DNA from: Ceratothoa steindachneri
Taxonomy: Eukaryota > Arthropoda > Malacostraca > Isopoda > Cymothoidae
Reading direction: 5' to 3'
Assembly (NCBI GenBank): GCA_963969495.1
Contig: OZ018323.1
Coordinates: 82,903,332 to 82,967,331, forward strand
Length of the DNA: 64,000 nucleotides
The notes beneath the pieces were generated by a model. That model worked only from the letters and a program-made list of their open reading frames with translations. It did not search any database and was not told where the DNA came from. The first letter of the stretch is position 1. Each line of letters starts with the position of its first letter. Both the position numbers and the translations under genes were made by a program. Positions 33,890 through 44,572 of the stretch are shown here, in pieces.

Positions 33890-34890
33890 CAATTGGAACT
33901 GAGAGAACACCAGAAAAAAAATGGAAAGAAAACAAATGATGTTCTAATATGGAGCTGCTTCCCAACCCCGTTAACGAAAGCAACCTAAGTCCTACCTTTG
34001 AGCCCGAAGAGCAGACCCATCTGATAACTGAGTATACACTCATTGTTGGAAGAACAAAATTAAGGCTCTCAAGAAGGATTAGAAAACGCTTCCAGGAAAT
34101 CCACATATATACAGATGGATAAATATTCAGAGATGGAACCGGATCCTACGTGATATAGTGCACTAACATCCACTCTGAAACCCTACCAAAAGCTGCCTAA
34201 ATCATCATCGCAGTCTTATGTCCTGAAACACGCAGTCCAGGGGGGGGTGCACACAGCACCTACATTTCAGATGAATATACAATCTTAATTGACTCCTGTG
34301 GTAGCATCCAATCATTAGAAGAGATGATGGACATTCATCTAATGCTTCTAGAAATAAGATCTTTCGCATGTTAAGCATCATGAGATGGAAGGAAAATCTC
34401 ATTCTGCTAGGTTCCAGCACACGTAGGGGTCACCGCGAACGAGAGGGACCATATAGTCACAAATACCGCTGCCCTTCGACCAACCAGGCTAACTGACATC
34501 CCAATACCCTACTAATGCTACTGCGGCGAAATACGAGCCGACATTCGATATGTCTGGACGGCTACATGGACACACCTCAACAGACGAAATAAGATACATG
34601 CGACACATCTTCACAAGCTTATCAATAAGGATGCCCCAAGGGCCTACCCACCGATAGGAAGTAGGTATGGGTCTGCCAACTTCGTCTCGGGCACGCATTA
34701 ATCAGAGACAGTTTTCTAATGGAAAGGGGCTACTCATCCTAACTGCGTATACTGCATTGTACCCTCTCGCAATTACACATCTGCGATGATTACTGTGTGC
34801 CCGAGATGGTACCTACCCATCGATGGTGGAGGAACTCTTGATAACTTAAGATCAGCATTAACGGCAGAGAATATCCACCCGACAGCTTAA
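33890..34890 (+). pseudogene. LINE RNase H domain and C-terminal zinc region (I-like/Jockey group)
   Basis: Plus-strand frames show an RNase H domain as found at the end of I-like LINE ORF2: IHIYTDG (catalytic Asp, normally IYTDGS) at ~34108, VPAHVGVTANERDH (normally VPxHxGIxGNExAD) at ~34415, then TRLTDI and ...SETVF, WKGATHPNCVYCIVP (normally CxxCGxxxExxxHxLxxC region). The RT part is not present here. Stops and frameshifts occur. It is a separate family from the CR1-like copies, which lack RNase H. Confidence 0.72.
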
Positions 34891-36041
34891 CCTTATGCTA
34901 CTTAGAAGAGAAACAACTCCTCCACAAGTTATAGGGAAGAAGCTGCAATATTCTGATCTGCATTTTAACAAATTTTACTTATTTCAGTCATCTCCAAATT
35001 ATCAGCTTAGTATGCGTCCATCTTTTATCCATTCATCGCTTCCATCACCCCTGCACAATCACTTCACCACTCACATCACCCACCCAGTAAGCACCGAGGG
35101 ACTTGTGCAATCCAATCCAATCCAATTCATTCACGATCCCGCTCTGATATGACAGATGCTGTTACCCTTCTTTCCACATGTTAGGACGTTTGAACTCAGA
35201 AAAGTAATAAATCAAAGGAATATTGAAAAATCTTTACAGGGAGGGCAAAAAATAATTATAAACCAAATTGAAAAATAAAAAATAAGAGTTCTAATCACAA
35301 AATAAAACGATTAAAAATTAATTATATTAAAAAAACTAATAGAGACGATATTAAATGAGTGATATTAGAAAAGTATTCAAATGAAAAAAGAAATTAATAC
35401 GAGTAAAAACATTAAAAGGCAAAAGTAATAGGCTGTATTATACAGAAGTTAAAGTAACAATATTATTTAAATGAGCAATATTAAATAAAATAGACTAGTC
35501 AAAACAGAGAAAAGGAATAAAAGAATTAAAAGTTAAAATCAAAGATTTAAATGAGAAATGAGTATTGAACGGAGAAAATATGAAAAGTCACGTTGAAAAC
35601 ATTAATGAAGTAAGAACACCCCTATAAATATTAAAATATAATGAAGATACCAAATAGGTTTTCCAGTTAGCTCATTAATATTTCAATATGATTTTTTTCT
35701 TTTAAATCTTGCTGGTTTCATGTTCTTTGAAATCTTATTTTAAATTAATTAATACAACCTTAGATCATTTTATTGGCACTCTCCCTTCCCTGTGAAAATT
35801 ATAATTCAATATTCCTTTGTTGACTTAAATTTACGCTGCGTTTCTACTATTTTTAATCTCCTTAACAATGAGAATTCATCTTATTTTATCTTTTAATGGG
35901 TTTAGGAATTTACCTGGAATTACTCTTTGATGTAGAACATGAACATTGGCGATGCACAAGAAAAGTTAGTAGTCCTCCTCCCCTCCAAACCACATGTACC
36001 TGAGTCTCTTCTATCTTTACCTCCGTCACTAGGTTTATTTA

Positions 36042-36051
<10 letters not shown>
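34891..36051. other. no gene recognised
   Basis: 35160-35650 is strongly A-rich on the plus strand; nothing coding. A TTTA run (36034-36051) leads into (TA)n. Confidence 0.45.

Positions 36052-36106
<55 letters not shown>
36052..36106. repeat. (TA)n array
   Basis: About 27 TA dinucleotides, on the 3' side of a minus-strand PLE-type tail. Confidence 0.95.
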
Positions 36107-36110
<4 letters not shown>

Positions 36111-36260
36111 AAATCGGCATCCATCGGGATTTGAATCAGTGACCATGGAAAACTACAGAATTAGTTCGATTCTTAGGGGGAAAGTGATTTTTCCCTTTTC
36201 GAGAGGCGTGTTATTATGCATTTTCAAAATTCTTTATGACCACTAAACGTTTCGGTAGCT
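36107..36260 (-). repeat. PLE-type 3' tail, type B
   Basis: Minus strand reads TACCGAAACGTTTAGTGGTC, ACGCCTCTCGAAAAGGG, GATTCAAATCCCGATGG and then (TA)n. The GAAACG block resembles the other tails. GATTCAAATCC also resembles a tRNA B box, so a SINE is an alternative; no A box was found at the right distance. Confidence 0.45.
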
Positions 36261-36942
36261 TATTCTAATTATTAGTTGCAATAAATTACATACATTGCAA
36301 AATGAAACAATTAATAAAATCCAATTAAACCTGATAACCGAGCATGTAAAAATATCTTTTGTTTTCTCTATAAACGGTTCTGGTCTAGTATGTGATCTAC
36401 ATACCAATGTGATATACAGCAACTTAAATCTAGACTAGCTTGTGATCTACATTAAAAAAAATTAGAAATGTCCAATTCTAATTAGATGAGTGAGTTAAAC
36501 ATTAAAACATAATATTAAAAATGTATAAAAACCCATCAATGAAAGAAAAGGGCGAAGAAAAAAATACTCTAGTGATTTTTATTTCATACTAGAAACAAGA
36601 ATACTATTACATACTATCTGTATACGGCACGAATATCATTTAAAAATGTAATAAAGTAGATTTGGCTCAATTCATCTCATAATTTTCCAGAAAATAAAAT
36701 CTAAATGAGATCCCAATGTTTGCAATGGAACATTTTATCAATAATCTCGAATAACTTGCATGTTAAGATCTTCTGCTCTCATCCTGACCCCTTTCAAAGG
36801 GCTCAAGACTAAAAGTGTATAAACTGGGATTTAAATTGGGATAGTAAAATTGCTGAATGTGAAAGAAGAGTAGAGGCTAGTTATGAAATATTGTCTATGG
36901 TGTGTGTGTGTGTGTGTTGATGGAATGGTTATGAGTAGAAAG
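36261..36942. other. no gene recognised; tandem GTGATCTACAT motif
   Basis: 36384-36455 contains CTAGTATGTGATCTACAT and CTAGCTTGTGATCTACAT. A similar inverted set lies at 44995-45071. Otherwise AT-rich. Confidence 0.4.
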
Positions 36943-36989
<47 letters not shown>

Positions 36990-36994
36990 TATAT
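36943..36994. repeat. (TA)n array
   Basis: About 25 TA units, one C interruption; a (GT)n run precedes at 36901-36917. Confidence 0.93.
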
Positions 36995-37165
36995 GCAGAT
37001 GATGCCATGAGGATGAAGATGAATTGTGCTAGGTTGCCTGGCAAACGCTTTCGTTTTTTTAAATTTACTTTGCCTTTTTGCAATTATAATTTGTATTCTT
37101 AGCCTTCAAGCCTTTGTTTTGTGTTTATTTTGATTATTTTTTATGCTTTTTCTGTAGTTTCATAG

Positions 37166-37170
<5 letters not shown>

Positions 37171-37199
<29 letters not shown>
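37171..37199. repeat. (TA)n array
   Basis: About 14 TA units at the 3' end of the LINE fragment that follows on the minus strand. Confidence 0.93.
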
Positions 37200-37203
<4 letters not shown>

Positions 37204-37204
37204 T

Positions 37205-37380
37205 ATGTATTTATCCTTTTTTCTTCCTCAGGTTCTCATTTTTTGTCTTTTATTTATGTTCCCTTCAGCTTGTCAAATTTGTTTTTTTGCATTTCGGTTT
37301 TCCTTATCGTTTTCGGTTGTCATTATTGGTAGTCCGATTTGTTTCCACCAAATCGTTATCTGTATAGGATTTGACGAATA
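37205..37380 (-). mobile_element. Jockey-like LINE, 3' fragment (copy 2, part 2)
   Basis: The 3' end of the minus-strand LINE whose main part lies at 41409-42800. The LINE text breaks off at 41409 in ...LSETLPQEELNN and resumes here with FVKSYTDNDLV (or the adjacent frame). The 4-kb transposon sits exactly between. The match of the two sides is inferred from continuity of an ORF2-like C-terminus, not from an aligned relative. Confidence 0.6.
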
Positions 37381-37415
37381 CTGCCGTCTTAAGGCAAAAA
37401 GCATTAACTGAAAAA
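37381..37415 (+). repeat. left terminal inverted repeat
   Basis: 35 bp, starting CTGCCGTCTTAAGGC. Exact complement of 41374-41408. Confidence 0.97.
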
Positions 37416-38204
37416 TTGTCAATTTTGGGAAAACGCAAAAAAACGGATTTCGGCCTCAAATAAGGATCTGATAACATTAATCGTATTTTTTTTGGGGGGG
37501 GGGTAATTGTAAGCATTCATCTATATGAATCTTGCAATATAATTTGGTTTAATCAGTTAATAACTTCAATATATTCAAATTTGTCCAGTAAATTTTGACT
37601 TAATGCTTTTTACCTGAAAACAGTTATAATAATTGGGTCATCTTATAATAAAATGATTTTTGTGGAAAAATGGTATAGGTATACCTATATCTAAATAATT
37701 GATAGGTACCTATTATATCATTAGACTCTATTGGTAAATACATATTTTATCATTTTAACTTTTACCAGAAAAGTTTGGAAAGGAAAATAAAAAAGATACA
37801 TTGTAAAGCAATATTATTATAGAAAACAGAAAGAAAACATTGTAGACAACATAACTAGGTAGGTAATTGAAAATATTTTTTCCTTAGTTAATGCAGGAAA
37901 CCTAAAAATAAAAAAAATCTTGGGTAAAACTTTACTTTTCCTACATACCTAATTGCAGCAAACAAAAGACAACACGATAATGAAAAAGAAATATTTGCAA
38001 AAATAATGAAAATTATGGCAAATTTTATAACTGGATAATAGAGCAAAAATAGTTCAAAAGTATACCTAGGTATATGAATAGAGCTACCTACCTATACGTA
38101 AGAATATCAATTTATTTTTTTTTCCAACAAACAAAATCTTGCAATTATTGAAACCTCATTGCTGCATACGTAATGTCAGCAATCAAAAGAAAAAAAATTG
38201 GGGT

Positions 38205-40904
38205 TTATACGCTTCCAAGAAGATCTGGGCTGTTCTTGCTTTCTGGTAAATTGATCCAAAATCTTTTCCTGTTTTCAGGCATTAAACTTACAAGCTTGTC
38301 TAAAATATTTTCTTTCTTTTTTGAAGATAAGCCTCTTGGGCAATCTGACATAGGTTTTTCCAATAATTTATTTGTGAAATTTTAACTAGCATGAACAAAG
38401 TCTGCAACTTTAAAGTCTCCCTTGTAGTTGGTTTTATATTTTAAGATACGGCTACCCTTTTCAAATTTTGCTTCCACAATCTCTGCTAACAATGGAAGGT
38501 TTGTTTCTTTTATCCCTTCACAAAGCCGAGTTTTTCTCTTGACCGAAATATCCGGAATATCGTTAAAACAGGCACTAAAATTAATATCTAATACTTTCAA
38601 ATTTTTACGGATGCATCAATAACTGATTTCAAATCTTGATAGTCATAGATATTATCCTTTTTCCTAATATTTCTTTCTATGTGGCCGTGGATGCCATCGG
38701 CGGCCATGAAGGTGTGCCCAGGCCCTAGATACTTAAAGGTGATGCTATTGACTTGTTCACTGGTGTTAACAAGGATTATCATTGCGCTGTAAAGTGCCCA
38801 ATTCTTATTTTGGGCGGCGCAATTATCAGCCCCAAAAAAGAAATTAGCAGCATCTCTTTCTGTTCTTATTAAGTCTAAATAAGCATTGGCCACATGTTCC
38901 TTGTTTCGGCCAGCAATTGATTCTGCCCAGAGGACTGCATAATGATTATAAGTTGATTTTTCTTTTTGGCCGATACATGCAAATGTCTCATTAAAAATTA
39001 TCAGGCGTGGAGTAAATACACAAGTTTTTAAACCTTTCATAATAGGTAAAAGAAGTATCTTTTGCATATCAACAGCAAAAACTTGGGTTGTAGAATCCCA
39101 TTTTTGAGAGCAATCGTAATCATATGCTCTTCGTGCATCTTTTGCAAGTTCATTATGCATAGTCCATTTTGCTTTCAGTGATTCATCTAATATACTTGAA
39201 TAATTTTTTAAATATAAACAGGTGTCGCAAAGATCAGTAGAGTCAGTTCCAAATCCAATATTTAGTTTGTTAAACACTCTTGAGTATGTAGCGTAGGAGC
39301 AAAAATCAGGGTTCTCTTCAATAAAGGTTTTATATAAATCCTTCACTGTTAATTCAGGGGATAAATATCTTCTATTTGGAGCGTGCTCCCTTCTATAATG
39401 CGAAATTTGGGGATTCATCTTTTCTATGTGATCAATAATGATTTCTTCATTTTTCTTGTTGCTAGGTTCATGTTTTCCCCTCATATCAAAAAACTCAAAA
39501 TCACTTAAAGAATTAGATCCACCTAAACTAGTAAAAGCTTTTTTAAACACATCCAAAATAATGCGATTACTTGAAAAGCCTATTGTGTGTAAAAACATTG
39601 TCTGACACACTTTGAATTCTGACCCTGACTCATTTAAGAAAGTGTATACGAAGGTGCATGACTTTGTAAAGCATGAGGAATTAGAGCGTCTGCGCTCAGT
39701 CGTGGGGTTTTTCTTTATTCTTCCTAAAAGCCACTGCTTTTGAACAGATTTGTCCATTTTCCAAAACTCACTATGTATGGTATTCCGCAATTCAGGAGAA
39801 GTGGATTTAGTATACTGTTGCTTACACGAATCTTTGCAGGGAGGAAGCAATGGATGTTTTTCTCTTTGAGCTTCTAATTGAGCTTTAGCTGTTCAGAATC
39901 TCTTTGATTTTTTTCTTTCATCCGCTGCTGCAGTTTCTTGACTATTTTGTTCAGGGGAAAGAAGTTGAATATTCTGAGAGGGTTCTTGAGGGCTTTGTTC
40001 CAGGAGAAGAAGTTGATTATTCTGAGAGGGTTCTTGATGATTTTGTTCAAGGGGAATTTGAATGTTCTGAGAAACTTCTTGATGTTCATTTTCATCTATA
40101 CTCCTATTTGATTCAGCATCATCATCATTTGGAATTACTCCACTGTAAAGGATAAAAAAAATTTATTAGCTTATTAATTATATAAAAAACGATATAGAAA
40201 ATTGAGCTATATATATTATATATGTATATACTATGATATAAGTCTGATCTTATCTGTGTGTGTGTGTGTCACACTCTGCAGAGCCTAAATGGGAAAAAAT
40301 ATATATATCATCTTATGTAATTTGGGGCTGTGGGGTGCTTAAAACTATTTCCAAGTCCGTATGACCAATGGTTAAAAAGTTATGAACCAAAAACTTGATC
40401 TATATATAACTTTTACATGCACAGAAAGACATCCAAAACTCTATTTCACATAAATTTTAGTATATTAACCTCACTAATTTAAGAGAAATTGTACAAAGAA
40501 TCATGTTGTGCTCAAACAATGGAAATGATTTCTCGGAAAAGCACTGTCTTTTTTTAAACAGCTGTACAATTTTTATTTCTTTTATTCTTGAAAAATACAG
40601 GGTGGGCCAAAAAAAAAAGGGGTATTATTAAAAAATTTACTTAAAATTTATTTTTATATTTTTAAAACTAAACCGTAGATAATGTTTAGTTTAAAAATAG
40701 GTATAGAAAAATAAAGTTTTAGTCAGTCTTTTAATAATGGCCCCTTTTTTTGGCCCACCCTGTATATTTAAAAACAAACAAAAAAGTTAGGTTGACATTC
40801 AACATTAACATTAGCTATAGAATTTAAACATAATATCATCAGTTAAAAGAAGTTACTCACCTTTTCCTCAATTCCCTAAAAACGGCTTGTGCACTGGTAA
40901 ACAT
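38205..40904 (-). pseudogene. putative DDE-type transposase, two exons, three lesions
   Basis: Exon 1 (40861-40904) starts MFTSAQAVFRELRK and ends AG before a strong donor GTGAGTAAC. The acceptor TTTTATCCTTTACAG precedes exon 2 (40142-38205). The join keeps frame (AG+T gives Ser). Exon 2: acidic start (NDDDAESN), Gln/Asn/Pro/Ser-rich repeat (QNIQIPLEQNHQEPSQ), then a Cys motif PPCKDSC, KSVQKQWLLGRI and a 417-residue open core with FLHTIGFSSNRII, MRGKHEPSNKK, STDLCDTCLYL, FAVDMQKILLLP, FFFGADNCAAQNKNW, YLGPGHTFMAADGIHGHIE. Asp in VDMQ and in DNC with a late Asp/Glu could form a DDE/D triad (inference). Lesions: TGA 39893-39895, an A-run frameshift at ~38600, TAA 38382-38384; sequence beyond still matches in wording (SLMPENRKRFW) to 38205. 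It resembles an unnamed multicopy family of arthropods. Confidence 0.8.
40598..40762. mobile_element. 165-bp Tc1/mariner-type MITE in the transposase intron
   Basis: Starts CAGGGTGGGCCAAAAAAA and ends with the complement (TTTTTTTGGCCCACCCTG), flanked by TA on both sides. No coding capacity. It lies wholly inside the 718-bp intron (40143-40860), so it would not disturb the mature transcript. Confidence 0.9.
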
Positions 40905-41373
40905 TACGAAACAATTTATTCAGACCTTTCAATTAGAAGGACAGAAGTGAAATTAAATCCCTCTTTCAAATTATGATCGAGATATAGGTACCTGAAATTA
41001 ATTATGTTTTGCTTTGTTCAAACAGATCAGAACCTGCAGAAACATGACGGAATTGCAGCTCAGGCTGAGTTCTCAATGCGAATCATATTGTATAATCTAC
41101 TTAATGCATTTTGTCTGCAACTTGCTATGGGAATTCACATTGACATTTGCAGGCAAAACGCATTATCTAGCTAAAATTTTGTACTTAATGCTTTCTGCCT
41201 GAAAAGAAAGGATTAATGCTTTCTGCCTGAAAAATCCTTTTATTTTAGGTGGAGATAATGCTTTTTGAGCTCTCTTAAAATTTTAATGAATTAAATAGCA
41301 TAACTGGCAACCTTTTAGTTAGATGCGTCTCGTCGAGACGAATCCAACGGTACCAAAATCTCAAAAATCGCAT

Positions 41374-41408
41374 TTTTTCAGTTAATGCTTTTTGCCTTAA
41401 GACGGCAG
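41374..41408 (-). repeat. right terminal inverted repeat
   Basis: 35 bp, exact complement of 37381-37415. TAATGCTTTCTGCCTGAAAA-type motifs precede it at 41187 and 41213, with a partial one at 41255. Confidence 0.97.
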
Positions 41409-42800
41409 AATTGTTCAATTCTTCCTGTGGCAGCGTTTCGCTTAGTTTTACCCACAGGTCTTTGGCACGTTTGTAGAGTATGTTATAAATCGGTTCTAGT
41501 GCGGTTCTTTGGTGTAGATCCTCCGATGTTATTCGACCTTGCTTTTTTATTTTCTATAAACCTAGTGGCCCAGTTTTGAATTTTGGAGGCCTTTTTATTT
41601 GTGCTTTGGTCAGTGTTAGATTCAGAATTATGGGGTACGTCATCCTGGGTCGAACGAGGGCTGTATATAGTTTTTTCTTATTTCTGTTCAACAGGTTATG
41701 GAATTTTTGTAGCGATGTTAGTGAGGCCTTCGCCCCCGTAACTTTCTGTGTCCAATGGAATATGTATCCATTTGTCGTGAGTTTGAGGCCAGGGAATTTC
41801 CCTTCTGTGCTATACTGGTAAGCCTCGCCGTTAACCCTAACAGGTGCTTTTTAGTTCCGATTAACTGGTATCATTTTAAACTTGTTTATGTGCGTTTTAA
41901 TTTTGTTCTTCTTCTCGAAGTCATTTTTCTTCTTGATTTCTCTTGCTGTCTTTTGGGCAATGTCCCTTGGGTTTTTTCTGTCACTGGTTATGACTTCATC
42001 CACTAGTTCGATATATATTACACTTTTGTCTGTTGGTTGAGGTAAGTCACGGGTATAAATTGTATATAAGGTTGAAGAGAGACACCCTTCTTGAGTGACA
42101 CCCGTTGGTAGTGCGAATGTCTCTCCCATTTGGCCGTTTATTTGTAGGATAGCTCTTCTTCCCTCCAGGTAATGGCATAATAATTGGCAAAGATTGGGTT
42201 TCATATTTAAGTTTTTGATTTTGGCTTGTAGTCCGGGTATCCATACCTTGTCAAAAGCTTTGGCAATATCGCGGACTATGACATCCATTCTATTGCCACA
42301 CACTGTTTCAGTGGCGATTTTTTAGGTGATAATTGCCAGCACATGTTTCCGTCCCTCGCTTGCTCCTGAATCCGTGCTGTTGTGGAGTGTATAGATTGTT
42401 GTTCTTCAGGTGTTTATTTATCCTCTCGTTTAGAGGTTCTTCGAAGGGTTTTCCGATTTGGTGCTTTGGTTTTCCCGGCTTTGGTAAGAAGAACATCTTT
42501 GTCGGTTTGAATGCCTGGGAAGAGTATCCTGCATTCAAGCAGGCATTAAAGACCTTCAAAAGTGATTCCTGCACATTATTTGGTGTATTGATTAAATGTG
42601 CTCTAATTATGCCGCTTAAGCCTGCAGCCCTTTGTTTGAATGGCTTTACTGCTGCCAAGTATTCCTCCATTGTAAAGGGTATACCTTCTTCCGAGTGGGT
42701 GTGTTTCTCTTCGTCGACTTTTTCATTTTCCTGTTGAGTTTGTAGCATTTGCATCACTTCCTCTTCATATTCTCAGTTGTACTCATGGTTTTCTTCTGTA
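41409..42800 (-). mobile_element. Jockey-like LINE, RT part (copy 2, part 1)
   Basis: Minus strand, 5'-truncated near 42800. Blocks: EGIPFTMEEYLAAVKPFKQRAAGLSGI (normally SPGIDGI), TKMFFLPKPGKP, NLYTPQQHGFRSKRGTETC, VIVRDIAKAFDKVWIPG (block A), FALPTGVTQEGCLSSTLY (block B, normally GVPQGGCLSPTLY), IYIELVDEVI (block C, where YADDIT is normal; both key positions altered), then NKKKLYTALVRPRMTYPII, HQRTALEPIYNILYKRAKDLW. One or two frameshifts and a stop. Same clade as 26440-28740. Its 3' end was pushed to 37380 by the transposon. Confidence 0.85.
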
Positions 42801-42907
42801 GAGATCATGTATAACTTGAATTACACATTAGGATTACAAATACTATAATCAAATAGATGCTAATTTATTAATGACCGTACATCAGGCTGGAAGACCTCTT
42901 CTTGATT
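42801..42907. other. short spacer
   Basis: AT-rich, nothing recognised. Confidence 0.4.
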
Positions 42908-44572
42908 TCAATCGGGCAAAAATTTGCGTTCGTAACTCTTTCTCTTGTAAGTCTTCTCTGGCTGATCTCTTCTAATCATCCAGCAGTAGTCTGACATCAT
43001 GTGTCTATCTCAGTGATCTTGGGTAGCGCTATCCATCGTCATCAAATCCTGATGGAAGGGTTCGGCTTGTTCGTCGCTCACGGCTCCCAGATTCTCTGGG
43101 AATCGGTTGAGGTGCCTATTTAGGAAACACAGCTTCACTCTCATGTTGCATCCCAGATCACGATATGCTAAAAGCATATTAGTAACTAGATCCTCGTAGT
43201 TATGCGCCTTTTTGTTTCATTCATGGTGTTCACGAATCTAGAATCACTCAGAAGTCTCCGGATTTGGGAACCATCAAATAATCCTGCTTTTATTTTTTCG
43301 TATGACAAAGCCAGAAACGTCGATACTATGTACTGAAAACAAGCATTGTCAGTGCTCAACGCCTTAAAATACTGCTTCATCAACCCCAGTTTGAGATGAA
43401 GTGGAGGGAAAACGATCTTCTCTCGACTTACGATTGGCTCATTATCACTGTTTGTCATTCCTGCTTCCAAAGTTGCCCGAACTTGCCAATCTTACGGGGA
43501 CCAGTGTTTGTCACGGGCTCGACTGTCCCACATACAGATATAGCATGAAAACTTTGTATATCCCTTCTGCTGGCTAAGGAGGAAGTTGATCATCTTAAGG
43601 TCTACACATGTGATCCAATTGTGTGCATGGTACTAAAGTAAATCCATGACCATTCCTATGTCATCATGAGTTTCTCGCAGATGGACAAAGTGACCGAGAG
43701 GAACTGCACCAAAGTCATTGCCATTATACAAAAGGATACACTTGAGGCTACGCTTGGAGCTATCTCAAAACAGTCTCCACTCAGCAGGGCTATAGGTGCC
43801 AAGTCTCAACTCGGTAAACAGACCAGGAACATCGTGGCAGTATAAAAATTGTTTGTTCTCACAGAAATACTGTAGTTAACAAATGTACTTTCCCTTGTTC
43901 GGTAATATGATACCCGTACCGACCTGTCAAGCATATGTCTTTCACTCAACCTGGAGGCTAAAAGTTTTACAGCTTTCTTGGAGAGCGCCAAATCACGTAT
44001 CAAGTAATTCAATTCCTCTTGATTGAAACAGTGAGGAGCTACTGACTGTTCAGCATCTGATAATGAATCTGCAGACTATGGATCCATTTTTGTGGACGTC
44101 CATATCAGGTACATCATTTCCATACTCGGAGCAAGCATATCCACTGAAAATTTGAAATGTTAAAGACTCAGAATGAGGTACTGGCCGGATTTCTGAGGGA
44201 ATGTTGGGGAAGTCGATCTTGTGCCGATTTTTCTTGCCAATCCCTTTAATATTCACCAGACAGAAATAACACTCCGATACATGATCCTTTGGCTCTCACC
44301 ACACCATGGGGATTCCAAAAGGAAGATCATTTCTCTTTCCTTTCGTGTACTCACGAAAATGTGCCACACAACTATGGCAAACAGCATGTGGGGCCCACTT
44401 CTTAACTTGATCGCTAAGAAGAACATCAAAATATGCCTTATTAGTGCGGATCACAAAGTTTGATATATTGCGCATTTGACGAACTAGCATGTAACAGCCA
44501 CATATGTAGCAAAAGGTGTCTTGATCATTAACGCAATTTTCTCCTGACGAAGCCATCACTCTAACATCAGAC
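42908..44572 (-). pseudogene. decayed copy of an uncharacterised multicopy family
   Basis: Minus strand. A splice-acceptor-like TTTCTTTTTTCAG ends at 44573, 16 bp before the ATG at 44556 (MASSGENCVNDQDTFCYICG), suggesting a 5'-UTR intron. Order: Cys-rich N-terminus (CYICG..., SWAPH-like WAPHAVCHSC, LPFGIPMVW then stop, CYFCLVNIKGIGKKN, DFPNIPSEIRPVPHSE), middle (EELNYLIRDLALSKKAVKLLASRL, VSYYRTRE), C-terminal part (FPPLHLKLGLMKQYFKAL, FDGSQIRRLLSD, SDYCWMIRRDQPEKTYKRK), stop at 42908. About four stops or frameshifts break it. I recognise the wording from multicopy invertebrate proteins of unknown function, probably transposon-encoded. No enzyme class is claimed. Confidence 0.72.

Larger units (their letters stand above)
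37381..41408 (-). mobile_element. 4,028-bp TIR DNA transposon with a two-exon transposase-like gene
   Basis: Both ends carry CTGCCGTCTTAAGGCAAAAA as the start of a perfect 35-bp inverted repeat (37381-37415 and 41374-41408). Inside lies one gene on the minus strand plus a short MITE. The flanks are gaATA on the left and AATTg on the right; a 3-bp AAT or imperfect 4-bp AATA/AATT target duplication is possible but not certain. Insertion interrupted a Jockey-like LINE. The motif TAATGCTTTYTGCC, part of the TIR, recurs inside both ends. The identical TIRs contrast with a gene carrying three lesions, so it moved recently enough to keep its ends, or its ends were used by a helper. I cannot assign a named superfamily. 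Confidence 0.9.

Noticed and set aside
36107..36185. tRNA gene or tRNA-derived SINE (GATTCAAATCC B-box match)
   Set aside because: No A box or cloverleaf could be found; the position before (TA)n fits a PLE tail better.
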